From Eutreptiella sp. 'Long Island Sound 2002' (taxonomy: Eukaryota > Euglenozoa > Euglenophyceae > Eutreptiales > Eutreptiaceae), in contig OZ038384.1 of assembly GCA_964036045.1 (NCBI GenBank), positions 97,761,600 through 97,825,599 on the forward strand: a stretch of 64,000 nucleotides of DNA. Reading direction: 5' to 3'. This document shows, piece by piece, positions 46,073-58,238 of this stretch. Positions within the stretch are counted from its first letter, which is position 1; every line of letters starts with the position of its first letter. The notes below the pieces were generated by a model. That model ran no database searches, had not been told where the DNA came from, and worked only from the letters and a program-made list of their open reading frames with translations. The position numbers and the translations under genes are program-made.

Positions 46073-46486
46073 GGCAGCGGGGGCGTAGTTGGTCTTGAGG
46101 TCCTTGGTGTGCACTCGTTCCACTCAACGAACTGGTGGTGGTTGTTGAGGCGGGTGCTGCAGCACTGGATTGGAAGTGCGGCTGGTGCTGGTCAGCCGGT
46201 GGTTGTGGAGGTGGTTGACGCGGCCTTGCTGGTCGGCCGATGGGTCTGGTCTGTGAACCTCCTTCACGGTCGCGGCGCGGTCAGGGCGATGCTCTGGACG
46301 GCGCTGCGGGCTCCGTGACGAACTCGGCGCTGTCGCTGGGCGGCGCTGCGAGCCGCTGCGCTGCGCTGCGAGGTGCTGCGCTGCGCTGCGAGCTGCGAGC
46401 TGCGAGCTGCTGCGCCGCGCTGCTCGGGGTTGGTGGCCCCGAGTGGCACGCGAGGGCTGGGTAACCCCGCGGCGGTGAAACGCTTT
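46073..46486 (-). other. Leader of the LTR element
   Basis: 414 nt between the 5' LTR and the ORF1 ATG. It contains a GCTGCGAGCTGCGAGCTGCG-type simple repeat (about 46345-46420). The bases next to the LTR (AAAGCGTTTCACCGCC on the minus strand) do not begin with TGG, so the usual tRNA primer site is not evident. Confidence 0.6.
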
Positions 46487-49400
46487 TGACGCGTTCCCGT
46501 GGGGGGCCGGCCACGGGACGCTGCGGTGACACGCACAGGTGAGCAGGCAGGCAAAGCACTACGCTCACAAGGGCATCAATACGCTCGTGTCATGTGACAA
46601 AGCGTTTCAGGATCCTTGCCACTCTGCAACAAGGGAACGAAAGTATGTACAGCAACACATCAGGATATGTACACATGGGGTTAAGACTGGACTGGGGTAA
46701 GGGCATCACAGGACAATAGACACTCAGTCCTAACTCGTATCCCAATCCCAGGTCCGACCCACTCAGTGGCTGGTGGGGGCGGGGGCTCAAACACAACCCA
46801 TGCCCTGCTCAGTCCGGACCCTGAAACCCTGCCAAAAGGGGAGGTGTCCCGCCCAGCGACAGGCGAGTTCCTGGGAACCAAGGGGCTCCAAGGCCAACCG
46901 ACAGTGGCTCCTCATGCTCCCTTAACGGCAGGTCCCAACTCCTCTCTGAGCCAGAGATATGGCCCCGCCAATATCACCCAGGAGTTGGTAGCTGAAAATG
47001 GGCTGTTTCAGCCCAAACTGATATTAACTCAAAAATCCCCAAAATTGACCCCTCGTCCGGACCCGCCAGAGGTAGGGACAAGGCAACTGACCCTATGCCC
47101 TTCGAGTACGAACTCTCTGGAGCCCTCACCCAACCTGGTTCCCTCTGAGGTCCCGGCATCAGGGCAACACGGATGAATCAAGTGGGGTCATGATGCCAAA
47201 ATCACCAAAATTGGCGTCATTCCCACGCGTGGCTCGCCCGGCCAAGGTAAGGCCAATGGCTCACAGGATAGGAGACAGGATCTAGGACTTATATCTGAGT
47301 GCACAACTTGAAATTAGGTCCGAGCTCCCTGTGGGCTTAGAGAAATGGGGCCGCCAATTGACCACACTGAAGGGGGAAATTGGGGTCCCAAAATGGGGTC
47401 ATTTTGGCTGCTTGAAATGAGCCAAAATTCGGGGTGCTCCCAATAGAATATCTCCACGCCGGCTTGGAGATCCGATCCGCCATTCCATACGCGATCCACC
47501 GGGAGTCCAACAGAGACTCCCATGCCCTTGGCTCTCAAAGATCTCCATGCCACCTGGCGTGGTGACGATCCCAATTGGGTCCTTCAATGCCAAAATGGCA
47601 AAATTGCCCACACTCACTTTGGGCTAGCGCCTTAACAAAGGATGCTCCGCTTCGCCCACGTGGTGTGCGAACCATGGGGACCAATATACATAACACCCAT
47701 GTCATATATGGTCCATTGGTCCATGCGTCCGGCGTGCACGGGGGTTAGAACATGGGGCACGGCGGGCAGCAAAAGTGGAAAATTGCTCAAAATGGCCAAA
47801 AATGCGCACACTTATGGTTGGGGCAAATGAGGCACATGCCCGACTTGGACCGGAGTGTGCCATAGGATTGGTATCAAGTCATATGTGTCCAACATATCTT
47901 TTGGGGGTCGCCCAACTCCTCCGGTATTGGGAATGGCAGGGTCGCCAAGTGAGCCCATGATTTGGGATAGTCCCAAATCGCCAACATGGCGGCCATGGTA
48001 TGCCAATCTCAAGAGGAGTTATTCGCCGGGTCCAAGTTATGTTGGGCACTGAAGTATGTACCCTCATAACATACTTGGGTCATGATGTCAATTGATCGCA
48101 ACGTTGAGATACACGGTCGCCACTTGACATCATGACGGGCCAAAAACGGCAAAATTGGCACAAAGACACACAAAAGTGCATTGAAAGGTGCACAATTATA
48201 TTATGATATCTTCGGCTTGGATCGTGCAATCAACTAATCCTTCTAAACACAATGACTTGACACCAATGACCTTCGATTCCACGTATGTGCTCCACTTGGG
48301 GCGCTTTGAAAGGTTACGAGCGCTACTTCCCAAGTGGGCACATGAAAATATGGAAAATTGCAAAACACACACCTTGCTCCCAACGCATCGCTTCGGGATC
48401 GCCACACAAGCTTCCCTTCACGAAGGTTAGGCTTGCAATTGATCGTAGGGAGTATGGAAAAGGGGCTTGCACAATATGAGGTCCATTGGCGGGTTTGGCT
48501 TGGAGCGATAGACCCGCCAAATGGGCACGCAACACAACACAAGGCACATACTCCATATTGCCCAAAAAGGTAGCTCCCCCCACGATATGTCATGCCCCTC
48601 CAAGGGCATAACTTTGTGTCAATCGCTCATAGCAACTCAAGGAGAGTTCCTATGCAACACCAACACTTGCGCGCTACACTCGAAAGTTATCTTAACGCAC
48701 GCAATCTCATGGCCAAAGAGTTATAACGCAAACTGTACCCTCTTGACCATGATCCATTACACTAGCGCGCACGTGTGGAGACGCAAGGCATATAATGCTT
48801 CCTAAATTACGTCGGGAGTATTGTGAATACATCCCACGTTTCCTTATCGTCAATACTCGCAAGCGGCACGAGATATGACCCTCACAAGTGGCCTCACGAA
48901 TCAACTTTGTTTTGCCCATATCTCTGAGTCAAATGGAGGGCAAGATAAAAGGAAGGTTGATTCGTGCATAGGGAAGCACGTAGGTCCACTCGAAAGAGGT
49001 CAAATCAAGAGCGGGGATGTCGAAGTCGAAAATCTGATTTCGACATCCTGAACAATTCGGATTAAGGTTGCGAGTGTAGAATGTGAAAATTGCGGATGCA
49101 TCAACGCAATTCCTGAAGACTTTAGAGCCTTCGTCACGGATAGCGTTAAAATTTCCATTATAAACAGTTAAACTGGCGGTTACGGTAAAGTCGCGATCCA
49201 ACCGCCAGCAGTCAAAACAGTGAGTATCAGAACGGAAGCGTAAAAATTGACGGAAACAATATGAAAATAAGACCCTGTTGATTCCTGATATTCTGATACA
49301 CAAATCTCCGCTGGCGGTGCATCGGTTGCCGATGCGGGGCTTTACGGCACGGAACACGCTCCCGCCGGGCTCGCACCGGGCGTCAACGGGCACCTTCCGT

Positions 49401-49510
49401 ACGTGGGGTTAGTGGACTGGAGACCGGTCTTCCCTTCCGTACATGGGGTTAGTGGACCGGAGACCGGTTGTATGCCCTAACCTAGCCATGGGGTTCTGGG
49501 TACCGCTTCA
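46487..49510 (-). repeat. 5' LTR (right copy)
   Basis: 3024 bp, same length as the left LTR with about 36 scattered substitutions. It contains the promoter for the minus-strand transcript by analogy with other LTR elements; the TATA element was not identified. The 48-bp internal tandem duplication is present here too (near 49394-49469). Confidence 0.93.
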
Positions 49511-50053
49511 CTATGAGTGACATTTACCCCTCCTAATGACTCATGTCTCAAACATCATATCCCGTACTCCATGAGTGAAATATACCCCTCCTAAACTGTA
49601 CTCTGACACCACATTTGACACCGCGATTCCCATAATCCATATTTCGAAAGACATCACCCATACCTCACACTGTGTACAACATACCGCATATCCCGTACCG
49701 GGTATTCCGTACCTCATGACTCATGTCTCAAGCCTCATATCCCGTACTCTATAAGCGAGAGAACTGTCGCCACTGCTGCATGTTGGCTAAAATCGCCAAA
49801 AGTCAACAGGCGGGATTATTCGATCCATTGTGCAGTACATACAGATTTCTGAAACAAATGATTCCATGATTTCAGATCGATTTCTCGTGCCAGAAATCGC
49901 AATCGCAAATCCGCCAGATGCCATTTGACAGGCACGCGCGCGCGCCAGCAGCAGCGTGCACAATTGGGAGGATTTTTTGGGTATGACGAACGACGACAAC
50001 GACGACGACAAACGACGACAACGAACGAACCTTACCACAATTAAATATATTAA
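49511..50053 (-). repeat. Helitron-end satellite array, right part
   Basis: This continues the 650-bp array interrupted by the LTR element. It starts with the CTAT duplication and contains the ATCCCGTAC subrepeats, GCGCGCGC tract, ACG run and the TATTAA flank that precedes the final CTAG at 50054. It is more diverged than the central units (extra AACGACGAC insertions), as expected at an array edge. Confidence 0.9.
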
Positions 50054-50064
50054 CTAGTGTATAT

Positions 50065-50085
50065 GCCCGCGCTTGAAGCGCGGGC
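50065..50085 (-). terminator. Helitron 3'-terminal hairpin
   Basis: 10-bp arms GCCCGCGCTT and AAGCGCGGGC around one base, followed on the minus strand by ATATACA, CTAG and T. In Helitrons this hairpin marks the end of rolling-circle transfer. Confidence 0.8.
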
Positions 50086-50946
50086 CGTACCGACAACAGG
50101 GCAGCTATACTCATGAATTTGGCCCCTTTGAGGAATCCGTACCTTTCGTTGAATGGAGTGTTGCAAATGGATTTTTACCACGTTGCAAAGTGCAACATCT
50201 ATTAGGTGGACGCAAAACACTTCTAATGGGCATTATCCTTTTTGCGGTAAAGTATTCGCTGTTTGCATGTTTGTAGCATTGTAGCTAACGAATTTTGAAA
50301 AAAAAAAGTAATGAGGAGGACAGTTTAAAGGCACCACGTAGGGCCGCCTGCTTCAATTGTACTTGGAAGTTGTCGAGGCTTTGAAAATTGACGGGCTTAT
50401 AGTAGCAAGCCATTGCTCTTTAGGAGAACCTGAAAAGAATTATGACCAACTTCCTTACCCGAAGGGAATGAAGGTGTTTACCAGACACAATGTGGGTAAT
50501 AATTGCGTTTGAAAATTGTTTTGCTATTCAATGGGACCAAACATATGTTCAGGCAAATAGACCCTTGACAATATTCACTTTGGAGGCAAGTTCACCCACA
50601 CACCAACAGGAATGCCAACAGTCAATAGCTACATGAAAGTTGAATCTCGCATCATACAAGGTTCAAAGCGTTTGCCTACTTGCTGGCGTCGCCCCAAGCA
50701 CATGTTCCTACACTAACACGGCTTGTACGGCATAATGTACATTGTCAGCGGCTGCGCCGTTAGGGATAGAGGTTGACTTAGCACCAAAGTTGTAGTTAGG
50801 GTTAGGGCAAGGCTCAAGGTGAGGATTGGTTTCAAATATATGTAGAAAATGGTTGGTTTCAGATGTAAATGGAATGTGAACAAGACACACGCCGGTGTCG
50901 AGTGGAGCCACACGTCATCCAGCAAGGCAACGGACGACGGCCGAAA
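50086..50946 (-). other. Non-coding 3' region of the Helitron
   Basis: No gene is recognised between the terminal hairpin and the RepHel stop. Two TTAGGG copies at 50797-50808 are too few to suggest telomeric origin. Confidence 0.5.
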
Positions 50947-53900
50947 TCAAGAAAGAATTTCAGACCATACAATGTTCGGAGTGTTTGCTTCCTTAGTTAC
51001 ATCCCCCCAACCACGTTCCCCTAAAATGACGCGAACGCCACGGCGTGAGGTAACCCGGGAAAAGGCAACATATAGCTGTCCATGGGCAAAAACAGGATTC
51101 TCCAAGAGCATCCCCAACCTTTCAAACGACTGCCCTTGGGAAGGATTAATCGTCAAGGCGAAAGCCAACTTTATTGGAAATTGTCGCCTAATAAATCTGA
51201 TCGACAACATTTCAGAATCACCACACGTCAAATTGATGCGTGGAATGAGCACAACGTTTCCTTTTCGGGGACCTGAGACAATGTCTGCTTGGATGTTGAA
51301 ATCCAGGCACTTTGTTACCAACAAGCGTGTTCCATTCATCAAGCCCTCCGTACGGTTGAGATTGCGCAGTAGAATGATAGGGGCCCCCACCTTAAGCTTG
51401 AGCTCGTGACGTGCCATGCCCGGAGGCTCAAGCTTGTTCAAGAGTTCCGGAGGATAGGTAGCTGCATCTTCTTGGCAATCGGCACCAAAATAGTCCGCAC
51501 TAACATAAAGAAACTCCTCTCCAGGCAAGCTCTGCAGCGCCGCTTCGTTGATAGCATTGGTTTCTTGATTTCGGGGTGCCAGGATACAACCAGACATAAA
51601 TTTCTCCTTGCTCATGGTTGGAAAGACGTGGTTTACCAGTGGCCAGGGGTCATCGCTTGGGATCAACATGTCTTCTGGTATGGGCAACGGATTGTCGATG
51701 GTGTCTTCCCCAACGGATAGCAACCAGCGTGCAAACTCACGGGTCTCGTCATCGTCAACTTGAGAAGTGCCTCGCACCCGAATATTGGTCGTCAATTCGA
51801 GTGTTTTGAAATAGGGCCAGATGTAGGATTTCTTGAGGGTAGCTGCTATCACGGCCGCTCGAGAGCCACGAGGTACAACAGGCAAAATTTGCCTCCAATC
51901 CCCCGTCATGACGACGGTCTTGCCCCCGAAGGGAACAAGTCGCAGTGCTTCATCATTGGCACCCATGATATCTTTGAGCAATTCATCCAATACACGGAAG
52001 CAATCGTTGTCTGCCATGGGAGCCTCATCCCACACAATGAGTTGGCACTCATGAAGTTCCGCGGCACGTTTGCTCTCCACAGGAATGGATGATGTTCGCC
52101 CTTTTGCGGCGAAATACCAAAAGCTGAGTGCGCAGTTGAACCATCATCCAAAAGAAGAGAAGCGATGCCACTTGAGGCAACCGCAATCGCCCGTCGTCCC
52201 TGACTACGTACATAGGCCAACATTAAATTGTTCACGTAAGTCTTTCCGCAACCAACGCAACTCAAAATAAAGAAGCACTTTGCGTCGTTGTTGTCCAAAT
52301 GTGTACTCGCAGTGACCTGGTCGTAGATGTTGCGTTGCTGCTCTGTCAAGGTTGGCACACCATTCTCAACGACACGTCGCAAGTGTGCAACATCATACCC
52401 TTCATGGTGACCGCCAGGCTTATGGGACATTGCACTGGACACTGGAAACGGCATAGAAGGAAACGAGCGAAGAGAAAGTCCTTGCTTTTGCAGCATGCCC
52501 TCGACCCGCAATAGGGCTTCATTCTCAATCTCGGCATGCGTTGGCTCGTTTTTTGCGCCAGGATGTGTACGTTGCCAATTCAGACGAATGTCGCTGATGA
52601 ACTCTTCCTCGTACTTTAACCACAGCTTGTAGGGATCTTTTGGGGAGTTGTACTCCAAGATGGTGCAAAAAAGAAGTCGTAGTCGGCCGGATTTGTAGTA
52701 CATTTTTGCCTCGTTAAGACATTGTTCCCACTCGGTGTCATCTTCTAGAAGGCCGCGACGTACGCATGCTTCTTGAAAAGTGGCACATAGGTTGCCGTTA
52801 ACGGTACGCAAATCTTGGAAAGAGGTTGCACCAGCAGCATGGTGTAACAATAGTCGGAGAAAGTATACTTCGCCCGCATTTGGGAGCACAAAGTACATGC
52901 GACCAATTACCGTGTTTAGTCCTCTCTTCCGAATTTTCCATTCTTTGGTTTTTGCATCATACGTGAACCTCTCGACATAGTCGGTGTACAGCAAGTGCTT
53001 ACCGAAAGCATGATCCGGTTTGGCGTTGGACTTCAACCAAGCGGTCAGTGGTGTGTCAGGGGGTCCATCTCCAACGATGTCAGTAAGATGTTGTTGGTCG
53101 TGCCATCGAACGTGCTGCTGGTTTTCTAAGTGAACTGGTAGCCGCAATACCGCGGGAAATTGCTCATGTAAGTCAAATGCCAATAGTCTCCACACTCCTT
53201 CAGATGTGCAAATGTACCGGCCCTCCACGAAGTCCACAACTTCATTGACTTGATCGTCTCGTAGGGTGGCGTCGCCCCGGTCAAACCCCTTGTAAATATA
53301 CTCGTGCAAGTATTTGATAGCCGCAAGTGAGGCACAGTACTCCACGTTGATGTGGCAAGCATATTTTCTGGCCAACGCACGCACATGTGGAACCACCCAA
53401 CGATTATCAAGGTCATGCCCCCTGCATGTTATAGTGCGGCCGTTGTTGCGACGGCGATAAAGAGGATATCCATTCTCGCTGTTCGTGGTCACATCTTGAA
53501 ATTCCTTCGGGTACCGACTCTTACAATGTCCATCCTTCATGCATGCACAGTTCGGGTCGAGGGAACCACATGGACCGTGCATGTAGCATTTTGCAATAAT
53601 CTCGTACAGCTCCGGGTCCTCATCCTCGTCTGGAATCTCAGCACAAATGACGGAATCATAATCGTCAGGTGTGAGCAATTTGTAGCCGGCGGCAAAGATA
53701 ACCAGGATATGTGCATGTGGTAGCCCACGTTTTTGAAATTCGATGACATACATGTGGCCGACTGTGCGACCAAGACAGCCATCGTTCAGAAGGTCTTCTA
53801 ACAAAGACTGCAGCTTCAGCTTGAAAACGCGGGTAATCAAATCGGGACGATCATTTGGTTTTTGTCCTGGCAGTAGAGCGGCCTCCACCTCCGGCCAATT

Positions 53901-56525
53901 GGGATTGGCTGTCATGGTAATGAACAGGTCTGCCTTGCCCCGTTTGCTACAAATAGCAATCCCATCCTGAAAAGCGGCATGAAGAGCGCGCGGACTCCCG
54001 CCAAAAGAGCTTGGCAAAATTACCCGCTTTCCAACGGATGAAGCGTCGCGATCACCTTTTTTGGTGGCATCTTCAACACCCGAATACAAATGTGTGCGCA
54101 ATTTGGACTGGTTCTGGGAGACATATTGCAAGCGTTGAGATTCCACTTTGCAGTACTGGTCCACGATGTATTCTTCGTACAATTTTTGACATCTTTGCAA
54201 ATAATTTCCAGTGTACGATTCAGGACGTTGCATGAGGTGGAAGGCGGCAAAGTCTCGGGCTGTAACCGTCTGACGGCTTTTGGCCTTTGGGGCATTGCCT
54301 TGCTCTAGATTTTCGCATGCGCCACGCTGACGCCGATAAGTGACATTCAAGGGAATGTCAGTTGTCCAGCCTTGCTCACCGCGCGGAAAAAGGAGTACAA
54401 AGTGTAAAGGATCGTAGGCAGAGTTCAGGTCGGTGATACGCTTGACCCCACCCCCATGCATGCGGACCGCAATGCTACGAGGAGCGGCAACATGACTGCT
54501 ATCCGGAATGAATGCTGCAATGTCGCTGACACGGGGAACATTGTAGATGCGTGGGTCAACGTTGGCATTGCACCGCAACAAGATGGTCACGTTGGGGACC
54601 TCAAGTTTAGCCGCGTGTTGAAAAACCTGTACATAGGCGTTGTGTGTGTTCAGCATAGCTCCCAGTTGGCGGAGTAGATCCTCTCTCAATTCCGATGACA
54701 GTGGAAGTCCCTGCCATGCCTTCAGTTGATCTTCGGTTTCCAAAATGTACACCTGTGCAAACCGGGGTGGTTGATTTTCTCCCGGCATCAGGGGACCCAT
54801 GCGGTGATACACATTTCCAGACACCCAAAACTGGTGAGGGCCACCCGCCATTGGCCCTTTCTCGAACCGCATGTCGATATTTGCTTCAAGAGAGGCCATG
54901 GTGAAGGCTGAGTTGTACTTCCGAATGTTTTGCCGAAAATGGCGTCCCTGTCCAGTTTGCTCGGTCAATAGGGTTTTGAGCGGTTCCGGTGGATCAAGCA
55001 GAATGGGAAGTTTCAATTGTCCGCCACGGCAACAAATGGTAGGTCGCTCGGCACTCCAACGTAAAGCGTGACAATGTTCACACTCCACTTCCATGTTGTC
55101 AAGGATGTGGCGCTTGATGTGGGTAATATCCTCATCGGCCTTTGATCTAAACAAGCATTCGTGGCGCAACCTTTGCATTTCCAATGCATGAGCCCTCCGC
55201 GCTCGCCTTTGCTCATTGATGTTGTCCTTGTTATGCGCGTACGCCTCTGGATATCGCTCCCGTCTTTGCTCATTGATGTTGTCCTTTGCCTCTGGATATC
55301 GCTCCCGTCTTTGCTCATTGATGTTGTCCTTGTCCGCCTCTTGATATCCCTGCCGTCTTTCCTCATTGATGTTGTCCTTGTCCGCCTCTTGATATCGCGC
55401 CCGTCTTTGCTCATTGATGTCGTCCTTGTTCTGCGCGTACGCCTCTGGATATCGCTCCCGTCTTTGCTCATTGATGTTGTCCTTGTCCGCCTCTTGATAT
55501 CGCTGCCGTCTGTGCTCATTGATGTTGTCCTTGTCCGCCTCTTGATATCGCTGCCGTCTTTGCTCATTGATGTTGTCCTTGTTTGCCTCTTGATATCGCT
55601 CCCGTCTTCGCGCATTGATGCTGTCCTTCTTTTGCGCGTACAGTTGTTTATATGGTTCTCGTCTTTGCTTATTGACTTCGTCCCTGACCTCTTGATATCG
55701 TTCGCGTCTTTGCTTATCGATTTCTTCCTTACTTTGCGTGCATGGTGCTCGTTTTTCGGTGTGTCCATCATCGCTTCCCCCTGCATTTAGGTCCAAATGT
55801 GGTTCTCGTTGTCGCTTTTTTCGTGCTTCTTCGCCATGCGTGTCCGCAGAAATGGGTTGTGCGATCACATTTGGAGATCCAAGTGCACGTGATGCACTGC
55901 TAGCCGGCTGGCCAAAGGTGGGGTTCATATGTGGGTTCAACTCTAATTGGCCTGAGCCAGGCGGCGGAGTCCTCGCAAAGCTTCGGTGGGAAGGTGGATC
56001 AAACCAAGGCTGGTTGGGAATGTTTTGTGGGGGCATTGGCAGATATGCTGGGCAGTATGGCTGAGGTTGGGATAGTAAAGCTGTTGGTGTGTAATTGACC
56101 GCTATGCGATGGACACTTGGAGATGCAACGGCACTGGAACCGAGACCATTCGTGAAGGACAATGATCCGGGCATTGGGATTGGCCTCTCAAACTGTCTAT
56201 TTGGAGTGGATGCGGTACAGCTTGTTGCCACAAGCGGTGACCGCAATGGGCCAGGTTGAACGTTTGAAGTGTGTATAGATGGAGGATTGGATGATATTGA
56301 CGGCGAGGAAGCTTCATGCACGGCCGTAACTATCCCCGATTGCATCATTGCTGACATAAGATCCCTCCAAGCATAGTGGTCTTCTGCTTGCCAAAAGAAA
56401 TGACGACCCGTAATCCGCTTTTGCGTTGCATCCATCCAACGGTTGAAAATGGGATAATAGTGCATATTCTGTTGCACGAAAGCATGCACTCTTTCCGCAT
56501 CATGGTTGGATAATGTAGGCAACAT
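50947..56525 (-). CDS. RepHel: HUH Rep endonuclease plus PIF1-type helicase, one frame break
   Basis: Start ATG at 56525 (MLPTLSNHD), chosen because the 166-aa neighbour starts with the same domain. Numbering runs from a GTG 84 codons upstream. Residues 85-150 are the shared N-terminal domain. About 350-530 hold charged repeats built on NINEQRRERYQEADKD. A Cys/His cluster CEHC...CC lies at 566-583. The Rep core has HUH as H1021-A-H1023 (KRGLPHAHIL) and the paired tyrosines Y1156/Y1160 (KYLHEYIYKG). The helicase has Walker A GCGKT (1509-1513). After a -1 frame change near 52098-52104 it continues with Walker B LIVWDEAPM, GDWRQILPVV, NPSQGQSF and YVAFSRV to TGA 50947-50949. These are the hallmarks of Helitron transposases, which nick and transfer one strand. 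The break is either a small indel in AAAAGGG or a programmed shift. Confidence 0.92.
52098..52104 (-). other. Frame break in RepHel at A-AAG-GGC
   Basis: The upstream frame reads CCG CAA AAG GGC GAA. Homology to PIF1 helicases resumes only in the -1 frame (GGG CGA ACA TCA ... GAGAGCAAACGTGCC). The crossover can occur at A-AAG-GGC, which matches the X-XXY-YYZ pattern of -1 slippery sites. An ordinary indel in the A4G3 run gives the same picture. Confidence 0.6.
55200..55740 (-). repeat. Coding minisatellite in RepHel
   Basis: DNA units of about 48-66 bases encode INEQRRERYQEA-like repeats (about ten copies). The opposite strand is also open (55161-55790) because of the repeat, which is why an antisense frame appears there. 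Confidence 0.85.
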
Positions 56526-58222
56526 GGCGCAACAAATCAACCTTGACAAAGAAGAAATGGAAACAGTAATGGCACGAACCAGACTGTTGGGTGTGGCCTT
56601 GTATGCAAAGCACATTGGATGTGCACTGGGATTTTTTTTCTTGGAATGGTGTTTAGTGATTGGTTGTATTTTGGGCGTACCTGGCCTTGTATGCATAGCA
56701 CATTGGAATGATGTCCAGTGATTGAGTATACATACGGCAAACCTCGGAATGCTATCATGGCATCCTGCCCCTACCACTTCATCCTTTACACCTAGTCACT
56801 CTGCCTTCTTAATTGTCATTCGCCAAGTGAGCCTTCACTAAAAGGCACATTGGAATGTTCCACCGCCACAACTACACATTGAATTGTACATCGCCACCAG
56901 ACATTCGCTGGATGTTGTAGTTGTGATCAACTATCCAAATACCTATTGACGTGTCCGTTTGTGTTTGTCATTTGCGGTGGAAATACTTTCTTCAAATTTT
57001 TTGAACGGTTGTAACCAGTCACGCAGTTTGATGCTATAGTTGTGATCAACCGTCCAAGGTCCAATGGACTGGTCTATTTATCGTTCTCATTTGCGGTGAA
57101 AATGTTTTGAACAGTTGTAACCACTCAGACGAATCATGTACAGCCTACAGATTGGCCCGTTGCGAAAAAGCACAAATTGAGCCAGCACACCTAGATACGA
57201 TTGTTCGGGACCGTGTTTTCAACACGCCGCGGAGGTGTAAACCAAATGCTTCAAAGCACCGTTGCGTGCCGACAATGCAAAAACAATTGCTAGGTATGAT
57301 ATCGGTCAAAACCAATCGAGATTGCATTGGTTGTTCAGTACAATAACACACTTTCCCGGTTGACTTAGCCCATATTGCAGGCAACGGGTGAACAAGGAGT
57401 GTGGGACACCACGCATCACAAAATCGGTACTTTCACAACAATCAAACGTTACCAATTTCCGGGCTGGGCTTCCGTCAGTACGAAATGTGGTGCGTCTTTT
57501 TTTTTTATAGGCACGTGAACAACGAGTTTGGGAATGTTCATTCTCCTTGAAAACATGATCCTTTCCTTGACGATGGCTCTTTTGTCGGACACCCAAAAGA
57601 TAATGCAACCACCCACTTGGGCCCCTCTTGGCTGCTTCCTTGTTCTTGCTGAGGACTGCGTGCCATTGATGTAGTACCCATGGGATGGGACATCTAACAA
57701 TGGGACAGATTGCAAACTATGAATTAGGGTGGACCAACCATATTTCATGTCACCAACACAATTGCTTCTCACCCCATGCATTCAAACGCAAACATCCAAT
57801 AGTGAGCATTGTGAATGGTCCCACACAAAGGGTGCTTACGGCATGTAGATTCGCCAACTGTTGCTATAATACATGTTGTAAAATACATAGCAATTGAAGA
57901 CAGGTGTTCCTTAGAGAACACTGCGCGGAATCAAGCACTAAGCAACACATCGTCATTGTAGACACGGAAATCTTGAATTTGCAATATATACACAAAACGC
58001 CCATGCTGTATTGTGGCTTGCGACAGAAACAATATTGCATAAAGAAGACCAGCGAGTTTTCCCTACAAAATCAGTATGATGTTGCGTAAAGCAATCAATC
58101 ATTGAAAAACCAAACTTCACTTCTGACCAAAGAAACGATATTGCATAAAGAAGACCAGCGAGTTTTCCCTACAATATCAGTATGATGTTGCGTAAAGCAA
58201 TCAATCATTGCAAAACCAAACT
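56526..58222 (-). other. Spacer upstream of RepHel with local duplications
   Basis: Probably the RepHel promoter region. It contains a ~70-bp imperfect duplication (GGCCTTGTATGCAAAGCACA at 56594, again near 56682), two ~110-bp copies at about 56915-57025 and 57028-57130 (shared AGTTGTGATCAAC and TGAACGGTTGTAACCA / TGAACAGTTGTAACCA), and a 106-bp tandem copy at 58025-58238 that repeats the 3' end of the upstream 166-aa gene. A possible decayed ORF at 57306-57781 is listed separately. Confidence 0.55.
57306..57781 (-). pseudogene. Possible decayed ORF with an A-run frameshift
   Basis: Two overlapping minus-strand frames meet at a run of ten A (plus-strand T at 57497-57506). The first contains CIIFWVSDKRAIVKERIMF; the second continues TTFRTDGSPARKLVTFDCCES and ends at 57306. 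Joined, they would give one basic protein of about 155 residues. No family is recognised, and chance cannot be excluded. Confidence 0.25.
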
Positions 58223-58238
58223 TCACTTCTGACCAAAA
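58025..58238. repeat. Tandem duplication of 106 bp
   Basis: AATATTGCATAAAGAAGACC through CTTCACTTCTGACCAAA occurs twice, offset by 106 bases, with a few substitutions. The right copy includes the stop codon and last codons of the 166-aa gene. Confidence 0.9.

Larger units (their letters stand above)
32250..49510 (-). mobile_element. Complete 17.3-kb Ty3/gypsy chromovirus-type LTR retrotransposon
   Basis: Two direct 3024-bp LTRs (32250-35273 and 46487-49510) bound 11.2 kb of internal sequence. The LTRs start TGACGCG and end CGCTTCA on the plus strand, keeping TG...CA ends, and a CTAT duplication flanks the element. Coding runs on the minus strand: ORF1, Gag, bridge, Pol. The Pol order protease-RT-RNase H-integrase plus a C-terminal chromodomain places it among Ty3/gypsy chromoviruses. 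By eye I count about 36 substitutions and no indels between the LTRs (about 1.2%), so the insertion is recent. It sits inside the 650-bp satellite, whose sequence continues at 49511. No tRNA-complementary primer site beginning TGG is visible next to the 5' LTR. Confidence 0.93.

Noticed and set aside
44948-46318. 456-codon plus-strand frame opposite ORF1
   Set aside because: GC-rich antisense frame; the minus strand has the coiled coil and a good start context.
46450-46486. tRNA primer-binding site next to the 5' LTR
   Set aside because: The sequence adjoining the LTR does not start TGG and matches no tRNA 3' end I can recognise.
50797-50808. Telomere-like TTAGGGTTAGGG
   Set aside because: Only two units, inside the Helitron 3' region.
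55161-55790. 209-codon plus-strand frame
   Set aside because: Antisense of the repeated RepHel tract, open only because of the repeat.
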